Position numbers and translations under genes: made by a program
DNA from: Durusdinium trenchii
Taxonomy: Eukaryota; Sar; Dinophyceae; Suessiales; Symbiodiniaceae
Length of the DNA: 64,000 bases
Assembly (NCBI GenBank): GCA_963970005.1
Contig: CAXAMN010021363.1
Span: 46,195 to 110,194 of the forward strand
Reading direction: 5' to 3'
Notes under the pieces: generated by a model
Told to the model about the DNA's origin: nothing
Seen by the model: the letters and a program-made list of their open reading frames with translations, nothing else
The model's database searches: none
Shown: positions 43,880 to 54,090 of the stretch, piece by piece
How the letters are laid out: each line of letters opens with the position of its first letter
Numbering within the stretch: position 1 is the stretch's first letter

Positions 43880-44143
43880 TTGCAAGACTCTCACACCAGG
43901 CAGCTGCATGAGCCGCCCGAACTGCCAGAGTCGCCAGAGCCGCCCGGCCCGGGCACCATGAGTCCTTCTTCGACGCTGGGCGACCCCAGTCCTCAGCGAG
44001 CACGCCCGGCCAGCGCGGCTGGGCTGAGACGTGGACGCCCTGGCAGCGGCAAGAGGCCTGGAAGTGCTGGGAGGCCAGCCAGTGCTAGCGCAGTGAGACC
44101 AGCTAGTGCCAGTGCCGTGAGGCCAGAAAGTGCCCTGAGCTGA
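43880..44143 (+). CDS. Terminal exon with RPASASAV repeats
   Basis: Frame LQDSHTRQLHEPPELPESPE, PPGPGTMSPSSTLGDPSPQR, then GKRPGSAGRPASASAVRPAS, ASAVRPESALS, TGA 44141. The tail contains two 24-bp tandem units (AVRPASAS) and further RPGSA variants. Such RPASA tails are disordered and basic; no function is assigned. Confidence 0.45.
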   Translation: MQDSHTRQLHEPPELPESPEPPGPGTMSPSSTLGDPSPQRARPASAAGLRRGRPGSGKRPGSAGRPASASAVRPASASAVRPESALS

Positions 44144-44944
44144 AGAAGTGGAATACCAACAGACAGAATAATATGACAGAATGGTCGCAGAAGCAAGTTC
44201 GTGAAGCACCCACGGGACTTCACCTTCGATCTAGTTCTAGTTCTAGTTCGACCGCATTTGATTACATGTGATATAATTGCATTATTTTGTATATGGGCAG
44301 TATATCAGGATCTTAAAGGCTTTTTCTGACATTCATCCACCGGGTGGTCTCAACATGTCTCAACTACCCGCCCGTCCAAGGTGCTAGTACATCGAGTCTC
44401 AGCCGACCCTCAAGTGCAACACGCTTCTTTCAGGATGCGGAAGGATCAGGGGGTGCATTGGTGATTTTTGTTCGGACATACCCCTGGCGGTGCATGGTGT
44501 AAAATCTTTGGATCAACGCACCATTGTTCCCAACATTATGATGTTCAGTTCAAACCACAACTGGTAACTGAAAGCGCCCTGTCAAGGAATATCATTGTCC
44601 TAAGCCACGGCATTTTCCGAAGCCGTTAGCATAGACCCACAAGTCGGACAGTGCTCCATGTCTCAAAGCGTGTCGTGCAATATATAGAAGTTGTAGCATG
44701 TGGATTCGCTTTTTCCAAAGGCAACCAGAATCAAATGCATTTGCCATATCCATCCACATGATCCATGTTCAGGATGTGTGAACCTCACAGCCTGACAGCC
44801 CTGGTTGTTCGCCACTCTGCGGGGCTAGCATGTGGTTGGTGCACTTGCAGCCAAGGCTGTCATCCTTTCACGTTCTTCAGGATTTGCACCCACCCAGCCA
44901 CAAACCCACAAATCAAAGATTGACATAGGTATCTATTTGATGCA

Positions 44945-45044
44945 ATGTGGTTCTCGTTTGGGGCCATTGGGGCACGTCCTTTTCTTTTGAGCCGTGCTCA
45001 GGACTTCCTCTCCAGCAAACTCAGCCGCGTCTCGAGGACAGGGG
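44945..45044 (+). CDS. Possible first exon
   Basis: ATG 44945: MWFSFGAIGARPFLLSRAQD, FLSSKLSRVSRTG, donor ACAGGG|GTATGG. The hydrophobic, then Ser/Arg-rich start could be a targeting peptide. The next candidate is 45200-45469 (VDFWWHAQTRLRLISSSKLK, GRPSSALTRASSSTRLSSEV, TAA). Confidence 0.4.
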
Positions 45045-45100
45045 TATGGAGGTTCCTTCGTCCAGGGAGTTTGTGGCGACTATGATCATACACCCACTGT

Positions 45101-45469
45101 ATGACTCTCACTGGGTTCATTCGGTTGCTGACATTGCTTGGGGCAGGGGCTTGTACCCAAGTACCGTATTTGACCCCCCACGCCCATGTTGACTTTTGGT
45201 GGCACGCACAGACGCGCTTGAGGCTCATATCGAGCTCCAAGCTTAAGTTCACAAGTTGGGGCAATCTGTGCCAATGTGCACCTGACGGGATATTGGAGTT
45301 CTTAATGTTTGGGGTCACCATCGATTGGTTCAAAAGTGTTCATCCGCCCTTCTCATGTTCGATTCTTCACTGTGTCGTCCACGGCAGGCCCAGCTCCGCA
45401 TTGACCAGAGCCTCCTCGTCCACACGGCTCTCTTCAGAGGTGGCCCTTGGAGGCGACGGTGCCACGTAA
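45101..45469 (+). CDS. Open frame, 122 codons
   Basis: Best part from 45188: VDFWWHAQTRLRLISSSKLK, FTSWGNLCQCAPDGILEFLM, FGVTIDWFKSVHPPFSCSIL, then ALTRASSSTRLSSEVALGGD, GAT, TAA 45467. The 5' third looks intronic. Confidence 0.4.
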   Translation: MTLTGFIRLLTLLGAGACTQVPYLTPHAHVDFWWHAQTRLRLISSSKLKFTSWGNLCQCAPDGILEFLMFGVTIDWFKSVHPPFSCSILHCVVHGRPSSALTRASSSTRLSSEVALGGDGAT

Positions 45470-45578
45470 ATAATGGTCGACTATGGATGAATAGACAACA
45501 ATAGAACATAATAGACAGATAGCCTATAGCCTATAACATAAAACAGCATAATATGGAGATGAAGAACCATCGTTACCA

Positions 45579-45821
45579 ATGAGCAGGGGTGTCTTGATTG
45601 GATCAACCATCAATTTCTCAGCTTGTGCAAGCTGCCTTGGAGCATTTCTCCCACAGGACTCCGAGGGCTCCCAGCCCCTGAGAGAGAGAATCCTCACCCG
45701 AGTCCTAATTGGCAATGTATTTGTGCTGCCCCTTAAGCCTGGGTGCGGGGGTACACCCAAAATACCGATTGATTTTTGTTTGAAGGTGGGAAGTCACCAA
45801 ACTGGGAGTGTTCAGAACTAG
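45579..45821 (+). CDS. Small gene candidate, 80 codons
   Basis: ATG 45579: MSRGVLIGSTINFSACASCL, GAFLPQDSEGSQPLRERILT, RVLIGNVFVLPLKPGCGGTP, KIPIDFCLKVGSHQTGSVQN, TAG. Balanced composition; complete or a last exon. Confidence 0.35.
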   Translation: MSRGVLIGSTINFSACASCLGAFLPQDSEGSQPLRERILTRVLIGNVFVLPLKPGCGGTPKIPIDFCLKVGSHQTGSVQN

Positions 45822-46732
45822 CTTAGCTGGAAGACCAGAGGGGCTTATTGGTGCTACACCACTGTTTTTGGCGCGGGTGTGAAACTTTGATCTTAGTGCA
45901 GCAGTGCGGCAAACTGGGTGTCGCCAGAAAAGTGCTTGGCTTCAAATAAGAGACGTAAACTGTCCCAATCCTCAACATGCTCAGGGCTCCAATTACATCC
46001 TTTCAACAAAAACGCAGACCTCCCAGTCTGCAGTGGACAACGAGTCAACCAACCCCTGCACTCAACGAGTCGCTGCATCCTCGACGAGGCAGCACACCCA
46101 CTGGCCCCAGTCCTCTCCGTCCGGACGTCTATGGGAACCTGGCGCCGCCTAGCCATGGAAAAGAGGAACATGTGGGCGTGAGTCCACATTGATCGGTCCA
46201 TGGTTTTCAGGATCTGCCCCACTGACCGTGTGACGACCAACTGAGAGAAAGATGAGAGTCCAGTCGATTGGGAGATATCTTAGATGCAATCTTCAAAGAT
46301 CTTTAGAGTATCCACTTGGGGACCACAGTAGCCGCTCAGTAGCTTTGTCACAGTGACCACCTGTCCATAATCCAGACATTCACACTTGGCAGTACGTGTT
46401 TGGAGGGATCGCTAGCTGAGTACTGAGCATAAAAAGGTAAACTGAACTTTATGCAATGGGATAACAACCCCCCAATGATGGTCTCAACAAGCGGAAAAGA
46501 GCTTGCATCAATGCAATGTATATAGGTGGTGTGTTCGTGTGTTTCCAACAAATCCGAGGGCCACGCTTGATTTTATGAGGGGACAAGAACCAGTCCGTCA
46601 CGTTGGGATGAATTGTCACAGTTTCGAGTGCCGAGGTCCTGGTTCCAGGATCGACGGAGTTTCTTCACCAAGTACTAAGCTGGCTGATGTGGAGGAATCA
46701 CAAAGCGCATACGTATCTTTTCTCCACTGCTT

Positions 46733-46969
46733 TTGGAGGTTTCCAGATCTCACTTCATCTCACAGTATCGTGTAAGACTCCAGAAAGACGACGTCCCAAC
46801 TGCTCCAGACCCAGCGTTCAATTGGATCCTCATGGCTTTTGAAACATATGTGAGACACCCTGATGCATTGGCGCATGAAACATCTATATCATCTATCAAC
46901 AAAACAATGGCCGACACCGCGAATGCGCAAATAGAAAGGACATGGTTGGCATTTGATCAGATTTATTAG
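46733..46969 (+). CDS. Candidate terminal exon, 78 codons
   Basis: EVSRSHFISQYRVRLQKDDV, PTAPDPAFNWILMAFETYVR, HPDALAHETSISSINKTMAD, TANAQIERTWLAFDQIY, TAG 46967. A second frame just upstream (46580-46775, DFMRGQEPVRHVGMNCHSFE) is also protein-like, so one intron probably lies near 46,750. Confidence 0.35.
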   Translation: MEVSRSHFISQYRVRLQKDDVPTAPDPAFNWILMAFETYVRHPDALAHETSISSINKTMADTANAQIERTWLAFDQIY

Positions 46970-47074
46970 GGGCGGAGACTACGCCTCCATCCAGCAAGTG
47001 CAGACGTGCTCATTGTTTTGTAAGATAGGCTTCCATGATTCCTGAAAGGAATCTGAAGAAGATCTGTCCAGCCA

Positions 47075-47461
47075 ATGGTGCATCTCTTGTCTAACATACC
47101 AAGATGGTGCATCGCTCGCCCAGCTCGTTCGTTGATTCTCCAAACATCCCAGTGGTCCATGGTGGCTTCTTTGCAACTTGCTCCACTATTCGTTACATCA
47201 TACGAGCACAAGAGGTGTGCAAGGATTGCAACAAACACCACCATTATTTGCCGCAATTTCAAAAACAAACTCACTCATTGTCAAGGCAGAGAAAAGAACA
47301 ACACGTGCTTGGACAGACAGACAAGAGCTGCAGTGGATAGATCTGCGATAACGAATCTCAGACTCGCTGTTCGGAAAAGAACGGAGACCAAAAGAGACGT
47401 TTGGTTCGGCAGGAATCATTCACAGATCGAGGATTTCTGCAGATGGCCGGGTCTTCACTGA
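47075..47461 (+). CDS. Open frame with ATG, 128 codons
   Basis: MVHLLSNIPRWCIARPARSL, ILQTSQWSMVASLQLAPLFV, TSYEHKRCARIATNTTIICR, NFKNKLTHCQGREKNNTCLD, then basic residues to GRNHSQIEDFCRWPGLH, TGA 47459. Cysteines recur. Codon bias is weak, and the minus strand is open over part of it. Confidence 0.3.
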   Translation: MVHLLSNIPRWCIARPARSLILQTSQWSMVASLQLAPLFVTSYEHKRCARIATNTTIICRNFKNKLTHCQGREKNNTCLDRQTRAAVDRSAITNLRLAVRKRTETKRDVWFGRNHSQIEDFCRWPGLH

Positions 47462-47564
47462 GTCCTCACTGGATGTTGGTGTTGAAAAGAGGGGTGCAGA
47501 CATGGCGAATATATAGGGTTCCAGACATCCTTTGAGAAGGTCTTTGATCAGAGTCGGTGGTCCT

Positions 47565-47654
47565 ATGCCAGAAAAGACCCAGAAGGCCTGTAAAAGCGAC
47601 TGTGAGAGTTGTTTGGATCCCCCGCCGACACCAATTGAAGCTGTTCTTCAGAAG
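47565..47654 (+). CDS. Possible first exon
   Basis: ATG 47565: MPEKTQKACKSDCESCLDPP, PTPIEAVLQK, AAG|GTCTCA; without splicing it ends at TGA 47676. Followed by the exon at 47941 in the same orientation. Confidence 0.35.
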
Positions 47655-47940
47655 GTCTCACATGGTTCTCACCTTTGAGAGTCTTTCTTTTAAAGTGTTT
47701 GAGGAAGAAGAGGACTTGGTCACCTGGATTGTCCGTCGGATTCGACTTTGGCACGGTTCCCAACATCGACTCTCGCTTTGACTCTTCGTGTCGGGGAGAC
47801 CCACGCTCTGCGCATCGAGCTCCGTTTTGCGATGACTCCGTGAGTTGCGCATCGAGCTCCGTTTCGTTGAAACGACTCGTGTCGCAGGAACTCAAAACAC
47901 ATGGATGTTCTGGGCACCATGGATGTTCTGTATGACTCAG

Positions 47941-48145
47941 TCCAGAGGAAAAACGCGGAGATGTCCTGGTCGAACCTGAGGCAACTGAGCCTAAACCAAC
48001 CGAGTCTGATTTTGGATCCACATCTCGGTCGCTTGTTCCCTTCCCGTGCCGTGAAGAGGTCTCCGGTGTGCCGCCGGCGCCGGTCAAGGTGCGGATCAAT
48101 CACGGGAGGCCGGTCCCGGCCGCGGAGGAGATGGCTTTAGGATAG
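47941..48145 (+). CDS. Terminal exon, 67 codons, Pro/Glu-rich
   Basis: TGACTCAG acceptor; PEEKRGDVLVEPEATEPKPT, ESDFGSTSRSLVPFPCREEV, SGVPPAPVKVRINHGRPVPA, AEEMALG, TAG 48143. Third positions almost all G/C. An overlapping ATG frame (47901-48140, Arg-rich end) is judged a shadow. Confidence 0.45.
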
Positions 48146-48578
48146 AACGGAACATATACCGGTGAACAGAATGTTTGGGTGAACAGGGTAAAGTACACAC
48201 AATATCAAACAGTCATGAATGTATATCGCTGTTTTTTTCAGATAGATGCAGATTCATCCGGTGATACATGGCGGGGATTGAGATGGGTTTTGGTTTGCGG
48301 GTTCATCCTCGTTTGTAAGCAATGATTCCACGATGTGGGGTCAGAGTAGCAGGTAACTGTTCGACACCTTTGTTTTGGTGGCTGGTGAGCACAACTTGCA
48401 ATGGTCTCCATGAAACATTCTGAAGCATGTTCCATTTTCACACCTTTTGTTTGGTGTTTATTGAAACCCATATCTATCCTCCCTTCAAGACGTCATGGAA
48501 TGGTGCTCCAATGGGGTACGCTGCATCATGAACCTTCCAAGATCCACATCTCAGAAGATGTTTGGGGGTAGCCTCTAG

Positions 48579-48701
48579 CCGCTAGCCGCCTCGAGGAGAT
48601 GGTCTCTGTGTTTCTGGCCACTCGGCCGCCCGGCCAGGCTCGGGGTCTTTGTGGTGATCAGCGATGAAGCCGGCGGGATCTCGGTGGCTCGGCACGGGTA
48701 G
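48579..48701 (+). CDS. Candidate terminal exon, 40 codons
   Basis: PLAASRRWSLCFWPLGRPAR, LGVFVVISDEAGGISVARHG, TAG 48699. Strong G/C third positions in the second half; acceptor likely the CTCTAG at 48573-48578. Confidence 0.35.
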   Translation, partial: PLAASRRWSLCFWPLGRPARLGVFVVISDEAGGISVARHG

Positions 48702-49027
48702 CCGAGCCACGGGTGTTTGGTGGGTCGGTCTGTTGGACAGTCTGCCGTAAAGAAGACTCTATACTCATATGGTGCAAAATGTGTAAGGATCTATCACTGA
48801 AAGAGAAACGACTTTGGATGGCAAATTCTGTTGGTGCTCTTCTCCTATTTGAGTCCGGTAGTGAAGTTGTTCAGGAAATGTCATGATGGCTGCGTCCAAA
48901 TTTCCCGCGGATTGCACCATTCCAACAATGCTTCTGATAGGAGCTAACTGGATCTAACTTGATGTTAGCAATCAAGCTGTCCCAAGTAGAACTGAAATGC
49001 TTCATGCGAACCACTCCCTTGCTTTAG

Positions 49028-49642
49028 ATCATTGAATTCCAAGAAAGCCCAATACAAGCTGGGTTCAAAAGAGAGACTACTGTACGAGCTTTGGTGGTTC
49101 AAGCTGCTTTCAAAACGGGGCGGGTGTTGGTGTGGTCCCAGGGTGTTCGTCGCTGGAGGTTGGCCGCGTCCAGCCTAAGCCTTTCCTGTGTCGATGGCTT
49201 TTTGTGCTTCAGGAGATTGAATTTCAAATTGAGTCAAAGGGCTGGTGACATGAATTTTGCACATGTTGTTTACAACTATATACGTGTTCGCAGCCAAGAT
49301 GTTCTTGATCCAGGAATCGCAGATCAGATCGCAGAACATCCAGGACCCATCCACTCAATTTCTCTAGACCCATCCACTCTGAGGAGTTTGTGTCACAGGA
49401 CCCCAGGACTCTGCCCCACTCTGCCCCACTCTGCCCCTCTGCCCCTCGTCCCGAGAGTCCTGTCGTCCCGATCGTCCCGATTCGTTGGCAACCGGAGACC
49501 TCTCAGGACATGTCCAAGGTCTGGAGATGGGGGGAGGACCGAGTTCCAACGTCGACGACCGGACGAGTGGGGTTCCGAGCGGCAGCAAACAGGAAGGAGT
49601 CGGAACGAGTCGAAGGACCTGCGGTCCAGTGATCCTGGATGA
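49028..49642 (+). CDS. Open frame of 204 codons, at least two exons
   Basis: After TCCCTTGCTTTAG the frame IIEFQESPIQAGFKRETTVR, ALVVQAAFKTGRVLVWSQGV, RRWRLAASSLSLSCVDGFLC is convincing to about 49240. From 49390 a different frame has better codon bias (DPRTLPHSAPLCPSAPRPES, WRWGEDRVPTSTTGRVGFRA, ending 49632), with a TGTCACAG acceptor at 49390-49397. The single long frame is therefore probably two exons in different phases. Confidence 0.4.
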   Translation: MIEFQESPIQAGFKRETTVRALVVQAAFKTGRVLVWSQGVRRWRLAASSLSLSCVDGFLCFRRLNFKLSQRAGDMNFAHVVYNYIRVRSQDVLDPGIADQIAEHPGPIHSISLDPSTLRSLCHRTPGLCPTLPHSAPLPLVPRVLSSRSSRFVGNRRPLRTCPRSGDGGRTEFQRRRPDEWGSERQQTGRSRNESKDLRSSDPG

Positions 49643-49743
49643 CCCTGGGGGCGTTGGAGATGACTATCAGGCCCTCATTCACATTCATGAACTACCAAGC
49701 ACATGTTTGTTGCAACCAATCTAACTAAGAGCTTTTGTCGAAT

Positions 49744-50061
49744 ATGTCCTGCAGTTTGTTGCTACTTAAGGTCCCATTCAAACCTTCAATGGCCGGACCA
49801 GTCGGTCCCCACGGAACGCCTTGGGAGACCCAACTGCACCTCAGAGGTATCGAAGCGATCGAAGTTGCAGTAGGGTTAAGGAACACAAAACACATCAAAA
49901 CACCATGGACATTCATGGACATCGCGCCCTTCTACACAGTTCCTTTTCAATTTGTAACTTGTATTTCATATTTTTTCCATGACGAACAGTTTCACCGTGT
50001 TGGTTGTTTGTGCCGGCGATTTGAGAGATTGCTTCATCTAGTGGACTATGTTGACCTCTAA
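49744..50061 (+). CDS. Open frame with ATG, 105 codons
   Basis: MSCSLLLLKVPFKPSMAGPV, GPHGTPWETQLHLRGIEAIE, VAVGLRNTKHIKTPWTFMDI, ending RRFERLLHLVDYVDL, TAA. Contains GPVGPHGTP, a short collagen-like stretch. Codon bias falls in the second half. Confidence 0.35.
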   Translation: MSCSLLLLKVPFKPSMAGPVGPHGTPWETQLHLRGIEAIEVAVGLRNTKHIKTPWTFMDIAPFYTVPFQFVTCISYFFHDEQFHRVGCLCRRFERLLHLVDYVDL

Positions 50062-50280
50062 CTGTATAGTTAGGGTGTGTCACTATTTGTGAGAAAGGCC
50101 TTTACTAACCATCATCATCCACTGTTACTGGTAATGGGATATACCCAATGTGCAGTTAATGCTAATGGTCCTGTCGGTTGGCTTCTCACCAAAGTCATTG
50201 TTGGAATGAACATGAATGAAGCATGATCCAGTCCTGACTCTTTGCGAACCACTACTCTCTTTGATTCTGGCATTTGTCAG

Positions 50281-50367
50281 GACCCTGAAATCGTTATGCA
50301 AGATGCTGAAGACAGCGAAGATGAATGGGAGGACATTCCAGATGACAGGAAAGCCGGTCAAGATTGA
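50281..50367 (+). CDS. Terminal exon, acidic tail
   Basis: GATTCTGGCATTTGTCAG acceptor; DPEIVMQDAEDSEDEWEDIP, DDRKAGQD, TGA 50365. Half the residues are D or E. This frame is preferred over a 116-codon ATG frame (50216-50566) that overlaps it in another phase and runs into AT-rich sequence. Confidence 0.5.
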   Translation, partial: DPEIVMQDAEDSEDEWEDIPDDRKAGQD

Positions 50368-50609
50368 AAACAAGGGCTTTGCAGGCTTTTCTCCAGACTG
50401 TGGCGGGATCCCTACAGCTCGCAAGCAGACCTGCTCAAGACCGACTATTCGATACTATTCGATATACAAATATACAGTAGATCTATATAGGCCAACTTGC
50501 CCCTGGTCCAAAGCAAGTCCTCCACAACCAAGTAGGTTGGAAGTTGTGTCGAAAGCTTCGAAATGAAAAACACACTGGTGGTGGGAGGATACTTTTTCAT
50601 ACTCTGCAG

Positions 50610-50681
50610 CCAGCAAAGATTCCGGCCAGGTTGACCCGTACGGCAATCGAATGGAACAAGAGAATTCACGTTTTGTTCCAT
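50610..50681 (+). CDS. Internal exon, 24 codons, GTAAGT donor
   Basis: TTTTTCATACTCTGCAG acceptor; PAKIPARLTRTAIEWNKRIH, VLFH, CAT|GTAAGT; phase 0/0. Both splice sites are among the best in the window. IPARLT faintly resembles the N-terminal ELPVRLA segment of dehydrogenase kinases, whose C-terminal exon lies 2.5 kb downstream, but that is too little to link them. Confidence 0.5.
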
Positions 50682-51240
50682 GTAAGTCTCCCAATGTTTT
50701 TCATGCAAACCGGTGTTCGTTTTGCCCCCTGAAGATGAACCTCTTATATAACACCGACTATGTCGACATGTTCTGCCATATTCGGATCCATGTTTAACGT
50801 TTGGCCACTTTTGGACCTTTGGCGAACACAAGTGTCCCAATTGGTCTTCTGTCACCTTTTTTGGGGCAAACCGCGGTTGACTTGAAGCTGAGAAAATAGC
50901 TAATTTCCTGTCGTCATGCTGTCATCGCTGCTCGCATGTGCTGTGTCGCTGCAATAAACGTATACAACTCTGAAGCCGTTGCTCCCAGTCAGCCCAAGCA
51001 TCCACCGCTCGGTGGCGAAACTACTAGCTCTTGGTGTTCGACTATACCAGGGCTTGCACGGTCTTGTCGTGTCGCATCTCGTCTCGTTTGGTGGAAACTC
51101 CGCCTTGAAACACGCCTGTATTGGCATGGGTATCAAATGGAGAATTAGGATCAAGATCAAATCAGTACCGGGATCAACCAAAAAGATCAAACAATTGTTA
51201 AGGAAGGAAGGAAGGAGAAAAGTCATTAAAAGTCAGACGT

Positions 51241-51462
51241 TTGGCTTCGTGTGCGGTTGGTTTTGGTGTGGCTGGGAGGCGCTGCGCCCTCCCCCCAACC
51301 GACTCCTGCGTCACAAAATCGGATGATTTAGGTGGAGCCCTACTCCATGTTCCGTTTTTGTTGGCGGCTGGAGAGTGGAGAAACTTATTGCGGTCATGGT
51401 CTGGCTTTGGGTGGGCGAGACGAGGACGCACACGCACACACGGCAACAGGCTTACGTTTTAG
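51241..51462 (+). CDS. Open frame, 73 codons
   Basis: GFGVAGRRCALPPTDSCVTK, SDDLGGALLHVPFLLAAGEW, RNLLRSWSGFGWARRGRTRT, HGNRLTF, TAG. Upstream, 50962-51148 reads EAVAPSQPKHPPLGGETTSS, and may be an earlier exon. Confidence 0.3.
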   Translation: MASCAVGFGVAGRRCALPPTDSCVTKSDDLGGALLHVPFLLAAGEWRNLLRSWSGFGWARRGRTRTHGNRLTF

Positions 51463-51951
51463 TCTTGCTGGCTGGAGAATGAAATTAAACCTCGCTGCGA
51501 TCATGACCCGTCTAAAGATTATGGGCAGGAGCAAAAAACATATAGGCTCTTTTTTGAGTGCCACTGCCGCTGGTTCATTTCTTTTGATCCCTCGGTCCCT
51601 TGGAATTTATTAGATCATGAATCCTGATGATGTTTGTTTGATCCTCCACCCCTGTTAGTGCTCAACTGTATGGTGAAGACGGGTGAAGGGGCTGTGAAGA
51701 AGGTGCCGAAAATGACTGTCAGCAAGGCATCCCCGACTGGGGTCCATCTGAGGTAGCTGGTGGACTGTGAAGCATCAACACATCATCAGGGCGCAATATT
51801 TGGAATAAATTCTTGATTGATTGCTGACGCTAAGACCACAGGGGTTCGTTTGGGCTTTGTCACCAGGTTTCAGTATGTAACGGTGAGATTGAACTGACTC
51901 CTACATTATAATGATGTGCTGATGTGCTTTGTTTTCGATAACAATGTACAG

Positions 51952-52089
51952 TATATAGCGCCTATTGGATAAGATATGAATTCAGTTGGACTATCTCAGC
52001 ATATGTGTTTGGGCGCAGCGTGGCCGCTAGTGAATTGAGAAGGCTTCTTGTGCAACGCCGAAGCATGGATTCCCCAACCCGCTTTCTCG
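51952..52089 (+). CDS. Internal exon, 45 codons
   Basis: AATGTACAG acceptor; YSAYWIRYEFSWTISAYVFG, RSVAASELRRLLVQRRSMDS, PTRFL, CTCG|GTTGAG. A minus-strand frame of 80 codons overlaps. Next plus-strand candidate: 52178-52390 (SECLLTCQLLGTLDAPGSTG, AHGQGLSGCLSGKWRTFVGR, TGA). Confidence 0.35.
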
Positions 52090-52951
52090 GTTGAGCGGGA
52101 ACTCCCTGGCGGCTGAGCTTCACAGCCACTTCCAAGCCCTTATGGCTCCATGTCAAGAAAAACGTACCTGACGCCAAGTGTCCGAATGCTTGCTCACTTG
52201 CCAATTGCTGGGAACCCTAGACGCTCCAGGATCCACAGGCGCTCATGGCCAAGGCCTTTCGGGGTGCTTGTCTGGAAAGTGGCGGACCTTTGTTGGCAGG
52301 GTACTTATTTCCGTCGGGGCGGCTGCTCCAAATCCAAATACGATGTCACCAAATCTTGGTCCTGAGTGTAGACATGGTCGACAATTGTGATCAATGTGTT
52401 TGACGTTGGACTTTCGACAGAGACTATGAGTCGCAATGTTCGGCTATTGTCACTTGGATGTGCACACAGAACCCATTATAATATATCTGCAGGAAAATGG
52501 TGGCCAAAACGACGATGAATATACACACATGTAGTCTTTGTAGTGGACATTGATTGCAATACCGTCACCACTCGCAAAATATATTGAGTCAACACTCTAA
52601 TAGACTCTATGAGACACATTGCATATTATGGACATTTGGTGAGTTGTCCTGGAGGTAACCGACGTATTTTTGGCGAGTGAGACTAGATGTCCACCCCCAA
52701 CTAGTCATTAACAACGTCAAGCGGTTGGAAGGAACTATGAGATGAAAACCACTACATATTGACCATCGTTCACCATCAATACCTACAGCCTGCGATATGA
52801 CCTGCATCCAGCGATGGGAGGTTTTGTCGGGTCGAAGTTGTCGCAAGGCCCAGGTGGCAAAGGCAACAATGCGGTTGCCGTTGGGGTTCGGCTTGCCCTT
52901 GGCCAGGCCTTTGTGTGTGTCGACCGAACCGGACAGAACGCTCCACCCAGT

Positions 52952-53019
52952 GTTTGATCTTGGGATGATAAACAGTTGGTTTTCTCGTTTGATCTTGGGA
53001 TGATAAACAGTTGGTTTTT
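52952..53019 (+). repeat. 35-bp tandem duplication
   Basis: GTTTGATCTTGGGATGATAA plus ACAGTTGGTTTT occurs twice in a row with period 35 and is nearly identical. Confidence 0.95.
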
Positions 53020-53213
53020 TTCCTATGGAGAAACAAAGCAGAACCACAGAACCGCTACACCAGGAGTGACGGTCAATTTCAGATTCCCAACATTCATGTT
53101 GTTTCATGAGTTCATATCTCAGATGACGCAGATGTGCCAATGTAATTGAAACTATTGCCAGGTTCGATCATCAGTTCTGCCTAGCTACACCACTACATAC
53201 TTCCCGCGTGCAG

Positions 53214-53980
53214 AGCCTGCGGAGGCTGACCGCCCGGTACTTCGGAGGCGACCTGCGCATGCAGACACTGCTGGGCCACGGCACCAACGCGTGAGCCGAA
53301 TGATTCCGAATGACCCCACGCCGCCGGAGAGTTGCATTGCAAAACATGTTCACACACGGCAGGCGTCGGTTTGATATATAGTTTTAAGGACATGATGAAA
53401 CATGTTTGTCAATGTTAGTCAGGTTGTAGATCAGGTTTATTGGTTTCATATAGTTTTATCTACAGTACAAGACTCTTTAGAAACTGCCGATTGTAATGAT
53501 CACAGAAGTGACACTCCAAGAGATCCTGAGAAAAGTTTGATCTTTCGTGTTTCGTTTAGGTTTAGATGTGGGGGGATCTGGATTATTATAGCCCAACTAT
53601 ACATAGGTATCAATCGGCTCGTAGCACAAAGCAAACGGACAAGAGAAAACACAAGCAGAACAGAGCAGCGTACCACTTCTTATGAAAGATCGTGGGGATT
53701 ATCCCCAACAGCCGTCAACAGCCTGTTTTTGGGTGCGGTTCCTTGGGTGTAGATCAAGAGGGGCCCCTGGTACACCGTTTTGAATCCACATGGAAGTCTG
53801 TATATGAATGAAGAGAAAAGTGACATGCACCATCAGCGGCCGGCTAGGTACATCCACATTCCTGAGCTGCAACATGATGGACACTCGATTGGAGGAGCGC
53901 TCCAGGAGTCTCGAGTGCCAAAAGGATGTGCTCCAGGAGTCTCTAAATATAGAAGGATTGGTGGAGCAGGGCCTTTGTAG
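53214..53980 (+). CDS. PDK/BCKDK-type dehydrogenase kinase, C-terminal exons
   Basis: Exon 53214-53290 (after TTCCCGCGTGCAG) reads SLRRLTARYFGGDLRMQTLL, GHGTNA and ends at a GC|GTGAGC donor. Exon 53848-53980 (after CGGCTAG) completes the Ala codon and continues YIHIPELQHDGHSIGG to TAG 53978. Pyruvate dehydrogenase kinases and branched-chain ketoacid dehydrogenase kinases end their GHKL ATPase domain with S-RLYARYF-GGDL ... G-GTDAYIYL, so RYFGGDL and GHGTNAYIHIPEL fit in order and spacing. These mitochondrial Ser kinases phosphorylate and inactivate the E1 subunit. Upstream exons (H box, N box, G1) were not found in the preceding 8 kb, so introns are long or the copy is partial. A GFGLPLA string at about 52885 could be the glycine-rich lid but its frame is uncertain. 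Confidence 0.7.
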
Positions 53981-54090
53981 GAGTGCTACTAGTAGAAATG
54001 CTACTAGTAGTAATTCCAGGAGCCCCTAGTAGCGTCCTTGCTCCTAGTAGTAAGGCCAGGAGCCCCTAGTAGCTTGTTGTTAGTAGGCAG
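53975..54090 (-). repeat. CTACTAG island 6
   Basis: Starts at the stop codon of the kinase exon: GTGCTACTAGTAGAAATGCT, then reverse units CCAGGAGCCCCTAGTAGC and TTGCTCCTAGTAGTAAGG. Confidence 0.8.

Noticed and set aside
45893..46240. 115-codon minus-strand frame with a protein-like end (LLKGCNWSPEHVEDWDSLRL).
   Set aside because: Attractive, with a CTGCAG acceptor on the minus strand, but isolated among plus-strand exons and mirrored by open plus frames; left undecided rather than annotated.
50216..50566. 116-codon ATG frame.
   Set aside because: An acidic terminal exon in another phase has a clear acceptor and better bias; this frame continues into ATA-rich sequence.
50655..50796. CSFCPLK...HIRIH as a C2H2 zinc finger.
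   Set aside because: The spacing between Cys and His pairs is too long and the frame crosses a strong GTAAGT donor.
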